Assembly (NCBI GenBank): GCA_945875045.1
Contig: CAMCIX010000083.1
Location: 1 to 6,906 of the forward strand
Direction of reading: 5' to 3'
Source: an uncultured Clostridia bacterium
GTDB taxonomy: Bacteria; Bacillota; Clostridia; Oscillospirales; Acutalibacteraceae
DNA: 6,906 bases
Part shown: positions 1-5,569 of the stretch, piece after piece
Position numbering within the stretch: position 1 is the stretch's first letter
How the letters are laid out: every line of letters starts with the position of its first letter
Made by a program: the position numbers and the translations under genes
Notes under the pieces: model-generated
What the model was told of the DNA's origin: nothing
Databases searched by the model: none
Seen by the model: the letters and a program-made list of their open reading frames with translations, nothing else

Positions 1-46
1 AGATGTAGAGAGGTCTCGTGGGCTCGGAGATGTGTATAAGAGACAG
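1..46 (+). other. Nextera sequencing adapter (artefact), left end
   Basis: This is not genomic DNA. Bases 28-46 are the 19-base Tn5 mosaic end used in Nextera libraries, 13-27 are the read-2 adapter stem GTCTCGTGGGCTCGG, 5-12 are an 8-base index GTAGAGAG (the complement of CTCTCTAC, which I recall as Nextera N707), and 1-4 (AGAT) are the end of the P7 flow-cell oligo. The same 42 bases recur in reverse complement at the right end. Genomic sequence begins at 47. Any reading frame that starts inside this block has an artificial N-terminus. Confidence 0.98.
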
Positions 47-481
47 GAGCATAACGGCGGGGTTTGCGTAGCGGCGCTTACCGACAATGACGAGGTTCTG
101 TTTGTAAGACAGTTCCGCTATCCTTATATGGAGGTTATTCCCGAAATACCCGCCGGAAAGCGAGACAGCGCGGACGAAGACCCGCTCGAATGCGGAAAGC
201 GCGAGCTAAAGGAGGAAACGGGAGCTACCGCCGAGAGGTTTATTCCCCTCGGAAGACTTTACCCCTCCCCCGGCTACTGCGGGGAAATTATATGGATGTA
301 CGCCGCGACCGGGCTATCCTACGGCGAGCAAAGCCCCGATGAAGACGAGTTTTTAAGCATTGAAAAAATCCCGCTTGAAAAGGCGGTTCAAATGATTTTG
401 TCGGGCGAAATCACCGACGCGAAAACTCAGGCGGCGGTGCTAAAGCTTAAAATATTAAAGGACAGCGGAAAGCTTTCTTAA
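47..481 (+). CDS. Nudix hydrolase, ADP-ribose pyrophosphatase type (5'-truncated)
   Basis: Partial gene: 144 genomic codons and a TAA stop, with the N-terminus lost at the contig end. The open frame can be extended into the adapter (GTG at 32), but those five residues, MYKRQ, are adapter-encoded. The visible part holds the Nudix fold signature: VRQFRYP, then PEIPAGK, then the Nudix box ending RELKEETGA, whose glutamates should bind Mg2+/Mn2+, then SPGYCGEIIWMY, as is usual in ADP-ribose pyrophosphatases (ADP-ribose to AMP plus ribose-5-phosphate, cytosolic). The box has one more residue than the canonical GX5EX7REUXEEXGU between its first G and E. Family members are about 170-185 residues, so about 30-40 residues are missing. 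Substrate is inferred from motif resemblance; another nucleoside-diphosphate derivative is possible. No intrinsic terminator is obvious after the stop. Confidence 0.88.
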   Translation, partial: EHNGGVCVAALTDNDEVLFVRQFRYPYMEVIPEIPAGKRDSADEDPLECGKRELKEETGATAERFIPLGRLYPSPGYCGEIIWMYAATGLSYGEQSPDEDEFLSIEKIPLEKAVQMILSGEITDAKTQAAVLKLKILKDSGKLS

Positions 482-559
482 AGCCGACTTAACTTGTTTC
501 TTAGGTTTTTGTATTTCTTATAAGCTTCGGATAAACACAATAAGCTTGTGGTTATGTAG

Positions 560-578
560 CGGCGCATTATATGCGCCG
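560..578. repeat. Hairpin around the stop codon of the 70-aa gene
   Basis: A perfect inverted repeat, CGGCGCAT, loop TAT, ATGCGCCG. On the minus strand the TAA stop of the 70-residue gene sits at the loop. Neither strand has a T-run after the stem, so it does not look like a standard intrinsic terminator, though it could protect the 3' end of the message or weakly stop transcription. Seen directly; role unknown. Confidence 0.55.
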
Positions 579-779
579 TGCGGTTGAAAGATGCTCTTCA
601 TAGGAAATCTCGCCAAGCTCACTACGCCTTCTTTTACCGCTTTTTGAAATTATAGCAAGGTTCATCTTATCGTGCTCACGCTTTGTTATAACGCCCTTCT
701 CCAAGAGATAGTTGTTATAATAAAGCAGTCTTAGCTCTCTTGTCATAATTTCAAGTTTTAGCTTATTATCTTTCTCCAT
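567..779 (-). CDS. SHOCT-like small protein beside serine recombinase
   Basis: A 70-residue, strongly basic protein (many Lys/Arg, a KSGKRRR run near residues 46-52), predicted mostly helical. Residues about 22-43 (NNYLLEKGVITKREHDKMN) resemble the SHOCT helix-turn-helix pattern of 'LL..G.IT..E...K', a short domain often seen in small proteins encoded next to large serine recombinases in Clostridia. The ATG is preceded by AAAGGA at 786-791 with a 6-base gap, and an in-frame TAG lies just upstream, so the start is firm. It is transcribed away from the recombinase at 1043. There is no catalytic motif. A DNA-binding or recombination-directionality role is a guess from position and charge only. 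The family assignment rests on pattern resemblance, not a search. Confidence 0.7.
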   Translation of the reverse strand: MEKDNKLKLEIMTRELRLLYYNNYLLEKGVITKREHDKMNLAIISKSGKRRRSELGEISYEEHLSTARRI

Positions 780-926
780 GCTCTTTCCTTTCTACTCACT
801 GATATTATGAGCAAATTTTGCTTTCTATACTCAAAATCAATCTCTCCTTCGTAAAATTCATCGGTAATACTCATTCCAATATTTTGCTTTTTCTCTTGTC
901 AACGCGTCCATAGCATCGGACAGCAT
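758..926 (-). pseudogene. Possible frame-broken small ORF upstream of the SHOCT-like gene
   Basis: Two very short overlapping frames on the minus strand. The first runs from ATG at 926 to TGA at 858 (22 codons; DAMDALTREKAKYWNEYYR, helix-like). The second runs from ATG at 874 to TAA at 758 (38 codons; begins MSITDEFYEGEIDFEYRKQ) and overlaps the 70-residue gene by 22 bases. Both have protein-like composition, acidic then basic, and a single-base shift between 858 and 874 would join them into one product of about 55 residues. Small acidic helical proteins are common beside recombinases of this type, so I infer a decayed or frameshifted gene. It could equally be two coupled mini-ORFs or chance. 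No strong Shine-Dalgarno precedes either ATG. Confidence 0.3.
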
Positions 927-956
927 TTTGTATATTATCAAATTTCGGGTTCAAAA

Positions 957-972
957 CAATACAAATGTATTG
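957..972. repeat. Perfect inverted repeat, candidate operator
   Basis: CAATACA-AA-TGTATTG: 7-base arms around a 2-base centre, in the region between the divergent 70-residue gene and the recombinase. Its right arm overlaps the proposed recombinase -35 hexamer (970-975), a suitable place for a dimeric repressor, or for recombinase binding. The symmetry is seen directly; the role is inferred. Short perfect palindromes also arise by chance in AT-rich DNA. Confidence 0.4.
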
Positions 973-998
973 ATTTGCAATTAAATTTATGTTATCAT
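970..998 (+). promoter_or_regulatory. Putative sigma-A promoter of the recombinase
   Basis: TTGATT (970-975) and TATCAT (993-998) are separated by 17 bases, which would start transcription near 1004-1006. This lies downstream of the ATG at 989 and so argues against that codon as the translation start. The -35 overlaps the inverted repeat at 957-972. A consensus-like TTGACA at 1010-1015 has no good -10 at the right distance. Confidence 0.4.
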
Positions 999-1026
999 TA
1001 ATGTATGATTTGACAATGAACAGTGC

Positions 1027-1032
1027 AAGGAG
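1027..1032 (+). promoter_or_regulatory. Ribosome binding site that sets the recombinase start
   Basis: AAGGAG, 10 bases before the ATG at 1043. It is the only good Shine-Dalgarno match near the candidate in-frame starts at 989, 1001, 1016 and 1043. A TTG at 1037, four bases after the site, is a weaker alternative. Confidence 0.65.
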
Positions 1033-1042
1033 AATTTTGATA

Positions 1043-2725
1043 ATGGATGTACATTCCGTCCGTCAGCAATTAAGGACTAAAAGTATATATGATATATCGC
1101 TTAGGGTTACATTTTATGCCCGTGTATCATCTGAAAAGGACGAGCAGTTAAACTCGCTTGACAACCAGATTACCTATTACCGTAATTTTATTAAAAAGAA
1201 CGCCAACTGGGAATTTGTTGAGGGGTATATCGACGAGGGACTTTCGGGTATAAGCACCAAAAAGCGCGAGAATTTTCACAATATGGTAAACGACGCAAAG
1301 TCGGGACTTTTTGACCTTGTTATCACAAAGGAAATCACCCGATTTGCCCGTAATACCCTTGACAGTATTCAGTACACCCGCGACCTGCTTTCCTACGGCG
1401 TGGGGGTGTTTTTCCAAAACGATAATATCAACACCCTTGACGAGGACAGCGAGCTTAGACTTACTATTATGTCGGGTATTGCACAGGACGAATTGCGTAA
1501 ATTATCGTCTCGAATTAAATTCGGTCATCAGGAGGCTATAAAGAAAAATGTTGTCCTCGGAAACAGCCGAATTTTCGGCTACCGTAAGGACAACAAGCGG
1601 CTTGTTATCGACGAAAAAGAGGCGGAAATGGTTAGGGAGCTTTTTACCCTTTACGCCACCGATAGCTACAGTATGAAGCAGATTGAGGAAATCTTTTGGA
1701 ACAAGGGCTACCGAAACAACAACGGCAAGCGAATCTGCCACAGTACAATGTCGAACACCATTTCCAACCCTAAGTACAAGGGCTACTATGTGGGCAACAA
1801 GGTAAAAATCGTCGATATGTTCACCAAAAAGCAGAAGTTTTTACCGCCCGAGGAATGGGTTATGTTTAAGGACGAGACGGGAGAAATTGTACCCGCCATT
1901 GTAAGCGAGGAATTATGGGAGCAGGCAAACGCCGTCCTTAAAAGGCGAAGCCGTGATGTTAAGAACCGTCAAAACAAATGCAATCATCCGAATCTTTTAA
2001 CCGGCAAAATGTACTGCACTCATTGCGGAAAGCTATATTACCGCAAGGACAGCAAGGACCGCAAGGGCAATGTTCTTAGCCGTTGGATATGCAGCGGCAA
2101 GATAAACAACGGTGCCGACTCCTGTCCCTCCTTTACGATTTATGAGGAGGAAATCAAGGAAGTTCTTTACGAGGTATTTAAAGACACCGCCGAGGACGCG
2201 CGCTTAATTATCGAGGAATACACCAATATGTACGCCGAGATATTAGCGAAAGATACTTCATCGGGTGAATTGCAAAAGCTCAAAGACCGTCTTAATCTAC
2301 TTTCAAAGAAAAAGTCAAAGCTGCTTGAATACAATATTGCGGGACAGATAAGCGATCGCGACTTTGTTGAAATGAACAAGCAAATTTCCGAGGAATCCGC
2401 CGAAATTTATTCCACTATCGAAGAAATGGAAAATGAAATTAATTCGCGGGCGGGTTACAAGCAAAGGATTGAAGAAATAAAAACTATCCTCCAAAAAGCC
2501 GAAAGCGAAGCCTCAAACAAAATGATAGACTCCGCTTTTGTAAACAGATATATTGATAAGATATATGTAACTCCCATTGACGACGGTACAGCCGAGATTT
2601 CGGTTAAGATTTTCACGGGCGATACCTTTGGGAAGATTTTTGAAAAGGTAAACCGTCAGCTCGTAGGTCGTACGGGACACACTTTTAAAAAGATGATCGA
2701 GTCTTACGAAAACAGTATGAAATAA
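1043..2725 (+). CDS. Large serine recombinase (site-specific integrase/transposase)
   Basis: 560 residues from the ATG at 1043 (an open frame extends to 989 without a usable ribosome binding site). The N-terminal resolvase domain (about 21-165) carries FYARVSS with the nucleophile Ser29, DEGLSG, and TKEITRFARN with the conserved arginines 100 and 103. A recombinase domain follows (about 175-290; RIFGYRK...EAEMVRELF, then ISNPKYKGYY). A zinc ribbon has Cys325, Cys328, Cys350 and Cys361. A Glu/Lys-rich coiled coil (about 400-490) precedes a C-terminal tail. Enzymes of this kind cut and rejoin DNA at short att sites through a 5'-phosphoserine link, and the coiled coil controls integration versus excision. 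All catalytic and zinc residues are present and the frame is intact, so it should be active. It is divergent from the small genes at 567-926 and ends at a strong terminator. It may act for a small element here or be the left-over end of a larger one; phage integrase and TnpX-like transposase cannot be told apart by eye. Confidence 0.95.
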   Translation: MDVHSVRQQLRTKSIYDISLRVTFYARVSSEKDEQLNSLDNQITYYRNFIKKNANWEFVEGYIDEGLSGISTKKRENFHNMVNDAKSGLFDLVITKEITRFARNTLDSIQYTRDLLSYGVGVFFQNDNINTLDEDSELRLTIMSGIAQDELRKLSSRIKFGHQEAIKKNVVLGNSRIFGYRKDNKRLVIDEKEAEMVRELFTLYATDSYSMKQIEEIFWNKGYRNNNGKRICHSTMSNTISNPKYKGYYVGNKVKIVDMFTKKQKFLPPEEWVMFKDETGEIVPAIVSEELWEQANAVLKRRSRDVKNRQNKCNHPNLLTGKMYCTHCGKLYYRKDSKDRKGNVLSRWICSGKINNGADSCPSFTIYEEEIKEVLYEVFKDTAEDARLIIEEYTNMYAEILAKDTSSGELQKLKDRLNLLSKKKSKLLEYNIAGQISDRDFVEMNKQISEESAEIYSTIEEMENEINSRAGYKQRIEEIKTILQKAESEASNKMIDSAFVNRYIDKIYVTPIDDGTAEISVKIFTGDTFGKIFEKVNRQLVGRTGHTFKKMIESYENSMK

Positions 2726-2742
2726 GACCCCGCGTCAATTAT

Positions 2743-2773
2743 GGAGACCCGCTCGCGGGTCTCCTTTTTTTTT
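2743..2773 (+). terminator. Strong intrinsic terminator after the recombinase
   Basis: A perfect 10-base-pair stem GGAGACCCGC / GCGGGTCTCC with a 2-base centre (TC), followed at once by nine T. It begins 17 bases after the recombinase stop, separating it from the DUF378 gene. In the RNA the loop must open one or two pairs to be sterically possible. Confidence 0.93.
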
Positions 2774-2821
2774 GAATAATAATCCTTTTTCGGTGCAAAC
2801 TATTAAAAAAGGAGTGATAAA

Positions 2822-3028
2822 ATGTTCGATAAAATTTGTCTTATGCTTGTTATAATCGGTGCTCTCAACTGGGGTCTTGTAGGCTTATTTGAGTTCGACC
2901 TTGTCGCTTGGGCATTCGGCGGAGCGACTGCCATTATAAGCCGTATAATATATACCGTCATAGCTCTTGCGGGCATATGGTGTATATCCCTTCTTTTCAG
3001 GGACAGGGGAGCTTCCGGCAACGATTAA
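2822..3028 (+). CDS. DUF378 family small membrane protein
   Basis: A 68-residue protein with two predicted membrane helices (about 4-24 and 38-58) and a short charged C-terminal tail. The signature ALNWGLVGLFEFDLVAWAFG followed by ISRIIYTVIALAGIW is that of DUF378 (COG2155, YuzA-like), found across Firmicutes and some other phyla. Its function is not established. AAAAAAGGAG at 2805-2814, seven bases before the ATG, is a strong ribosome binding site. No convincing promoter was seen in the short gap after the upstream terminator. It converges with the leftward operon and they share a hairpin terminator at 3047-3079. Length and domain match the family, so the gene looks complete. Confidence 0.9.
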   Translation: MFDKICLMLVIIGALNWGLVGLFEFDLVAWAFGGATAIISRIIYTVIALAGIWCISLLFRDRGASGND

Positions 3029-3046
3029 TCAGCTCGGAGCATTTTA

Positions 3047-3079
3047 AAAGAGAAGCCTTTGTAATCAGGGCTTCTCTTT
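3047..3079. terminator. Bidirectional intrinsic terminator between convergent genes
   Basis: An 11-base-pair perfect stem AAAGAGAAGCC / GGCTTCTCTTT with an 11-base loop. Going right, the stem ends in TTT with an AT-rich tail; going left it ends in TTTT. It lies between the DUF378 stop (3028) and the stop of the exported protein gene (3093), so it plausibly ends both transcripts. Confidence 0.8.
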
Positions 3080-3092
3080 AATTATTTCGGTA

Positions 3093-3794
3093 TCAAAGGG
3101 TCTGTTGCTCATCATTTTCGGCTTGTTCGTTTCGGTCGTTTTTAATATCCCGCACAAGGGTGAAAATAATATAAACCGAGCCTGCCGCTAACAATACTAT
3201 CGCGGCGAAAATTACATATCCAAAGGGACTTTTTTCGCTTTTTTGCATATAAAAGTCCTCTGACCAATAGCTCTTAAAAACCTCCTCGGCATATTTGGTA
3301 TCGGTTCCCGACGAGGTATAAAAGCTTAAAACATAATCCTTTTTAGCCGCAACGGTGAAATAGCTTATCACCGTAAACCCACCGCCCGAATCGCTTGCGC
3401 TCTCTGCTGTTTTAATAAAGCTCTGCCCGTCCTTATCTATTATTTCGCCGCGGTTTGCCCCCGTAATATCGGGTATTAACGCCGTGATTTTATCCTCGGT
3501 CAGATTTGTAAGATTCCCTATGCTCGCCGAAAAGGAGGACTCCGCCACGGCGAGCCTTATCTGCTTTGAATTATCATTATTCACGGCTATAAATTTTATG
3601 CCGTTTTCGGCGCAGTAGCTTTCAAGCTCGGTATCGGTCATACCGAGGATTTTCGCTGTTTCAGCCGAACTTTTGCCCGATTCATAGGAATAAAAGCCCT
3701 CGGGCGCGGTAATTTTAATTCCTCCCGATTGGGCAAAAGCCGAAACGGTGAACAGCAAAACCGCCGCGGCGGTGCAAATAATTTTTTTAATCAA
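3093..3794 (-). CDS. Exported membrane-anchored protein of unknown function
   Basis: 233 residues, not recognised as a named family. An N-terminal signal peptide (MIKK, a hydrophobic core, likely cut after AFA at residue 21) leads to an extracytoplasmic domain of about 165 residues rich in Ser, Thr, Asp and Glu. This is followed by one membrane helix (about 191-214) and a short hydrophilic tail of about 19 residues: type I topology. No catalytic motif, lipobox or sortase signal is visible. The start is TTG, the only start codon in frame between the folD stop and the signal peptide, with GGGTGA at 3799-3804 as a modest ribosome binding site 4 bases before it. It lies 15 bases after folD and in the same frame as folD, so it is probably the last gene of the operon. 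A stress- or envelope-related role is conceivable but unsupported. Confidence 0.85.
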   Translation of the reverse strand: MIKKIICTAAAVLLFTVSAFAQSGGIKITAPEGFYSYESGKSSAETAKILGMTDTELESYCAENGIKFIAVNNDNSKQIRLAVAESSFSASIGNLTNLTEDKITALIPDITGANRGEIIDKDGQSFIKTAESASDSGGGFTVISYFTVAAKKDYVLSFYTSSGTDTKYAEEVFKSYWSEDFYMQKSEKSPFGYVIFAAIVLLAAGSVYIIFTLVRDIKNDRNEQAENDEQQTL

Positions 3795-3809
3795 AAAATC
3801 ACCCGAGTA

Positions 3810-4661
3810 TTAAAAAATATTGTTTTGCCTTTTAGCGGCTGTTAAAGTGTTCTGCATAAGCATAGCGATAGTCATAGGACCTACGCCGCCGGGGACGGGA
3901 GTAATAGCCGAAGCCTTTTCCTTAACCGCCTCATAGTCCACGTCGCCGTATAGCTTTCCGTCAACCCTGTTCATACCTACGTCGATTACCACAGCGCCCT
4001 CCTTAACCATATCGGCGGTGACAAATTTTGCCTTGCCCACAGCCGCGACCAGAATATCGGCTTTGCTACATATTTCCTTTAAATTTTGGGTTTTTGAATG
4101 GCATACCGTAACCGTTCCGTTTTTGTGGAGCAAAAGCATAGCCATCGGCTTGCCGACTATGTTAGAACGCCCGATTACTACGCAGTTTTTTCCCTCGGGA
4201 TTGATATTCTCGTATGCTAACATCTCCATAATCCCTGCCGGTGTGCAAGGAACGAAATCATAGTCGCCTATCATTATTCTGCCCACATTTGCGGGGTGGA
4301 AGGCGTCAACGTCCTTTTCGGGCAATATGGAATTTATAATCAGCTTTTCGTCAAGATGGCGGGGCAGGGGCAACTGGCAAAGTATGCCGTTAATGCTCTT
4401 TTTGCGATTAAGCTCGTCCACAAGCGCCAAAAGCTCTTCTTCTGTCGTGCTTTCGGGCAGGGCGTATTCCTCCGAGATAATTCCCAGCGCCTCGCACGCC
4501 TTTTTCTTATTCGCTACATATATTTTCGAGGCGGGATCCTCGCCCACTATTATAACCGCAAGACCCACCGTGATTCCCTTTTCATTGAGCTCGGCTACGC
4601 CCTTTTTAACCCGCTCCTTAACTGCGGCGGATATTACCTTACCGTCAATTATTCTGCTCAT
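3810..4661 (-). CDS. folD: Bifunctional methylenetetrahydrofolate dehydrogenase/cyclohydrolase
   Basis: 283 residues, the usual FolD length. It oxidises 5,10-methylene-THF to methenyl-THF with NADP+ and hydrolyses that to 10-formyl-THF, in the cytosol, feeding purine and formyl-Met synthesis. Visible motifs are YVANKKK (Tyr48, catalytic Lys52), GILCQLPLP (Gln96), KDVDAFHP (Asp119; many homologues have G where Ala120 stands), PCTPAGI, the nucleotide-binding GRSNIVGKPMA (164-174), VCHSKT, and TPVPGGVGPMT near the C-terminus. The open frame runs on to an ATG at 4715, but that part lies inside lgt. AGGAG nine bases before the ATG at 4661 sets the start and gives the typical MSRIIDGK N-terminus. 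It overlaps the lgt end by 17 bases, which implies translational coupling. Confidence 0.97.
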   Translation of the reverse strand: MSRIIDGKVISAAVKERVKKGVAELNEKGITVGLAVIIVGEDPASKIYVANKKKACEALGIISEEYALPESTTEEELLALVDELNRKKSINGILCQLPLPRHLDEKLIINSILPEKDVDAFHPANVGRIMIGDYDFVPCTPAGIMEMLAYENINPEGKNCVVIGRSNIVGKPMAMLLLHKNGTVTVCHSKTQNLKEICSKADILVAAVGKAKFVTADMVKEGAVVIDVGMNRVDGKLYGDVDYEAVKEKASAITPVPGGVGPMTIAMLMQNTLTAAKRQNNIF

Positions 4662-5559
4662 TTTCTTCATCTCCTGTTTCTTCTGTTTCTGTAATAAAAT
4701 CATCATTTTCCGCAAAAACCTCGGTATAACCGTCCGAAACGGCGGTTTCGGCGGTGCGCCTGCGCATTAACACAAGCAGTATCGCTCCCGCAATGCAAAT
4801 CGTAAAGGACAAAAGGCAGGAAACGCGGATATTCCCTATCATCAGGCTGTCGGTGCGGAGAAGCTCGATAATTCCTCTTCCAAAGCCGTACCAAACGCAG
4901 TACATAAGGGAAATTTCACCGCTGAAGCGGCGATTTTTACTAAGCCGGTTAAGTATAAAAAATCCTGCTATACACCAAACCGACTCATACAAAAAGCAGG
5001 GGTGAACCAGACCCTCCCCCATTTCGGAGATTGTCTTGGTGCTTTCCATTCCCCACCAGCTGCTGCCCGTAAACGAACCGTAAGCCTCTTGATTTACAAA
5101 GTTTCCCCAGCGGCCTATTCCCTGCCCGATTAGAAAGCCCATCACGGCTAAATCGAACATATCGAATATCTTAATCTTTCGGATTTTGCACATTACCGCT
5201 CCCGAAACAAAAGCTCCTATAACGCCGCCGTAAATGGCAAGCCCCGCAAAGCCCGAGGAATCGCCGAAGCCGAAAAAGTCGCCGATACCGTTAAGCTTTT
5301 CACCGTCAAAAATAAGGTAATAGGCGCGTGCCGAAAGTATCGCCACAGGGGTTGCGACCAGCACCACGTCAAGCATACGGTCGGTGTTTATCCCAAGACG
5401 CGCGGCGTTTTTAATGCCATAGATAAGCGCAAGTAAAAATCCCGTCGCAATTATTATTCCGTACCAGTAAATATCCCAGTGCCGCGAGCCCAAGGGTATT
5501 GAGAACGCCACGGGCGAAATGGTAAGCTTTATTCCGAAAATTACAACATCATAGCTCAT
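4645..5559 (-). CDS. lgt: Prolipoprotein diacylglyceryl transferase
   Basis: 304 residues. An inner-membrane enzyme that moves diacylglycerol from phosphatidylglycerol to the lipobox cysteine of prolipoproteins, the first lipoprotein maturation step. Several hydrophobic helices are seen, as in the seven-helix family. Key motifs are AGLAIYGG (105-112), GRWGNFVNQEAYG (149-161, with Arg150, Asn153, Glu158 and Gly161 matching E. coli R143, N146, E151 and G154), HPCFLYE (186-192), and YGFGRGIIELLR (224-235; Tyr224 and Arg228 match E. coli Y235 and R239). The last 35 or so residues are a very acidic tail past the last helix. The ribosome binding site GAGGAAA overlaps the TGA of the upstream gene, and the ATG is 10 bases beyond that stop, so the two are likely coupled. 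Confidence 0.97.
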   Translation of the reverse strand: MSYDVVIFGIKLTISPVAFSIPLGSRHWDIYWYGIIIATGFLLALIYGIKNAARLGINTDRMLDVVLVATPVAILSARAYYLIFDGEKLNGIGDFFGFGDSSGFAGLAIYGGVIGAFVSGAVMCKIRKIKIFDMFDLAVMGFLIGQGIGRWGNFVNQEAYGSFTGSSWWGMESTKTISEMGEGLVHPCFLYESVWCIAGFFILNRLSKNRRFSGEISLMYCVWYGFGRGIIELLRTDSLMIGNIRVSCLLSFTICIAGAILLVLMRRRTAETAVSDGYTEVFAENDDFITETEETGDEENEQNN

Positions 5560-5569
5560 AAGTTTTTCC

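Noticed and set aside
520..547. Two AAGCTT copies as a terminator stem after the Nudix gene.
   Set aside because: The pairing is only six bases, AT-rich, with a long loop and no T-run.
1010..1044. A consensus -35 TTGACA (1010-1015) with GATAAT (1039-1044) as the recombinase promoter.
   Set aside because: The spacing is 23 bases, too long for a sigma-A promoter, and the -10 would overlap the preferred start codon.
1148..1741. Frames of 76-89 residues on both strands within the recombinase.
   Set aside because: They are shadows of the recombinase resolvase and recombinase domains; no independent start signals were seen.
482..2821. Direct repeats marking attL and attR of a recombinase-borne element.
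   Set aside because: Comparing 482-566 with 2726-2805 by eye gave only matches of about five bases (such as TTCGG), no better than chance; the element boundaries stay undefined.
2803..3021. A 72-residue frame on the minus strand.
   Set aside because: It is antisense to the DUF378 gene, which has a strong ribosome binding site and a clear family signature, and it crosses its start region.
4296..4770. Open frames of 132 and 147 residues on the plus strand.
   Set aside because: They lie antisense to folD and lgt, which have complete family motifs; the frames have no ribosome binding site and no recognisable domain.
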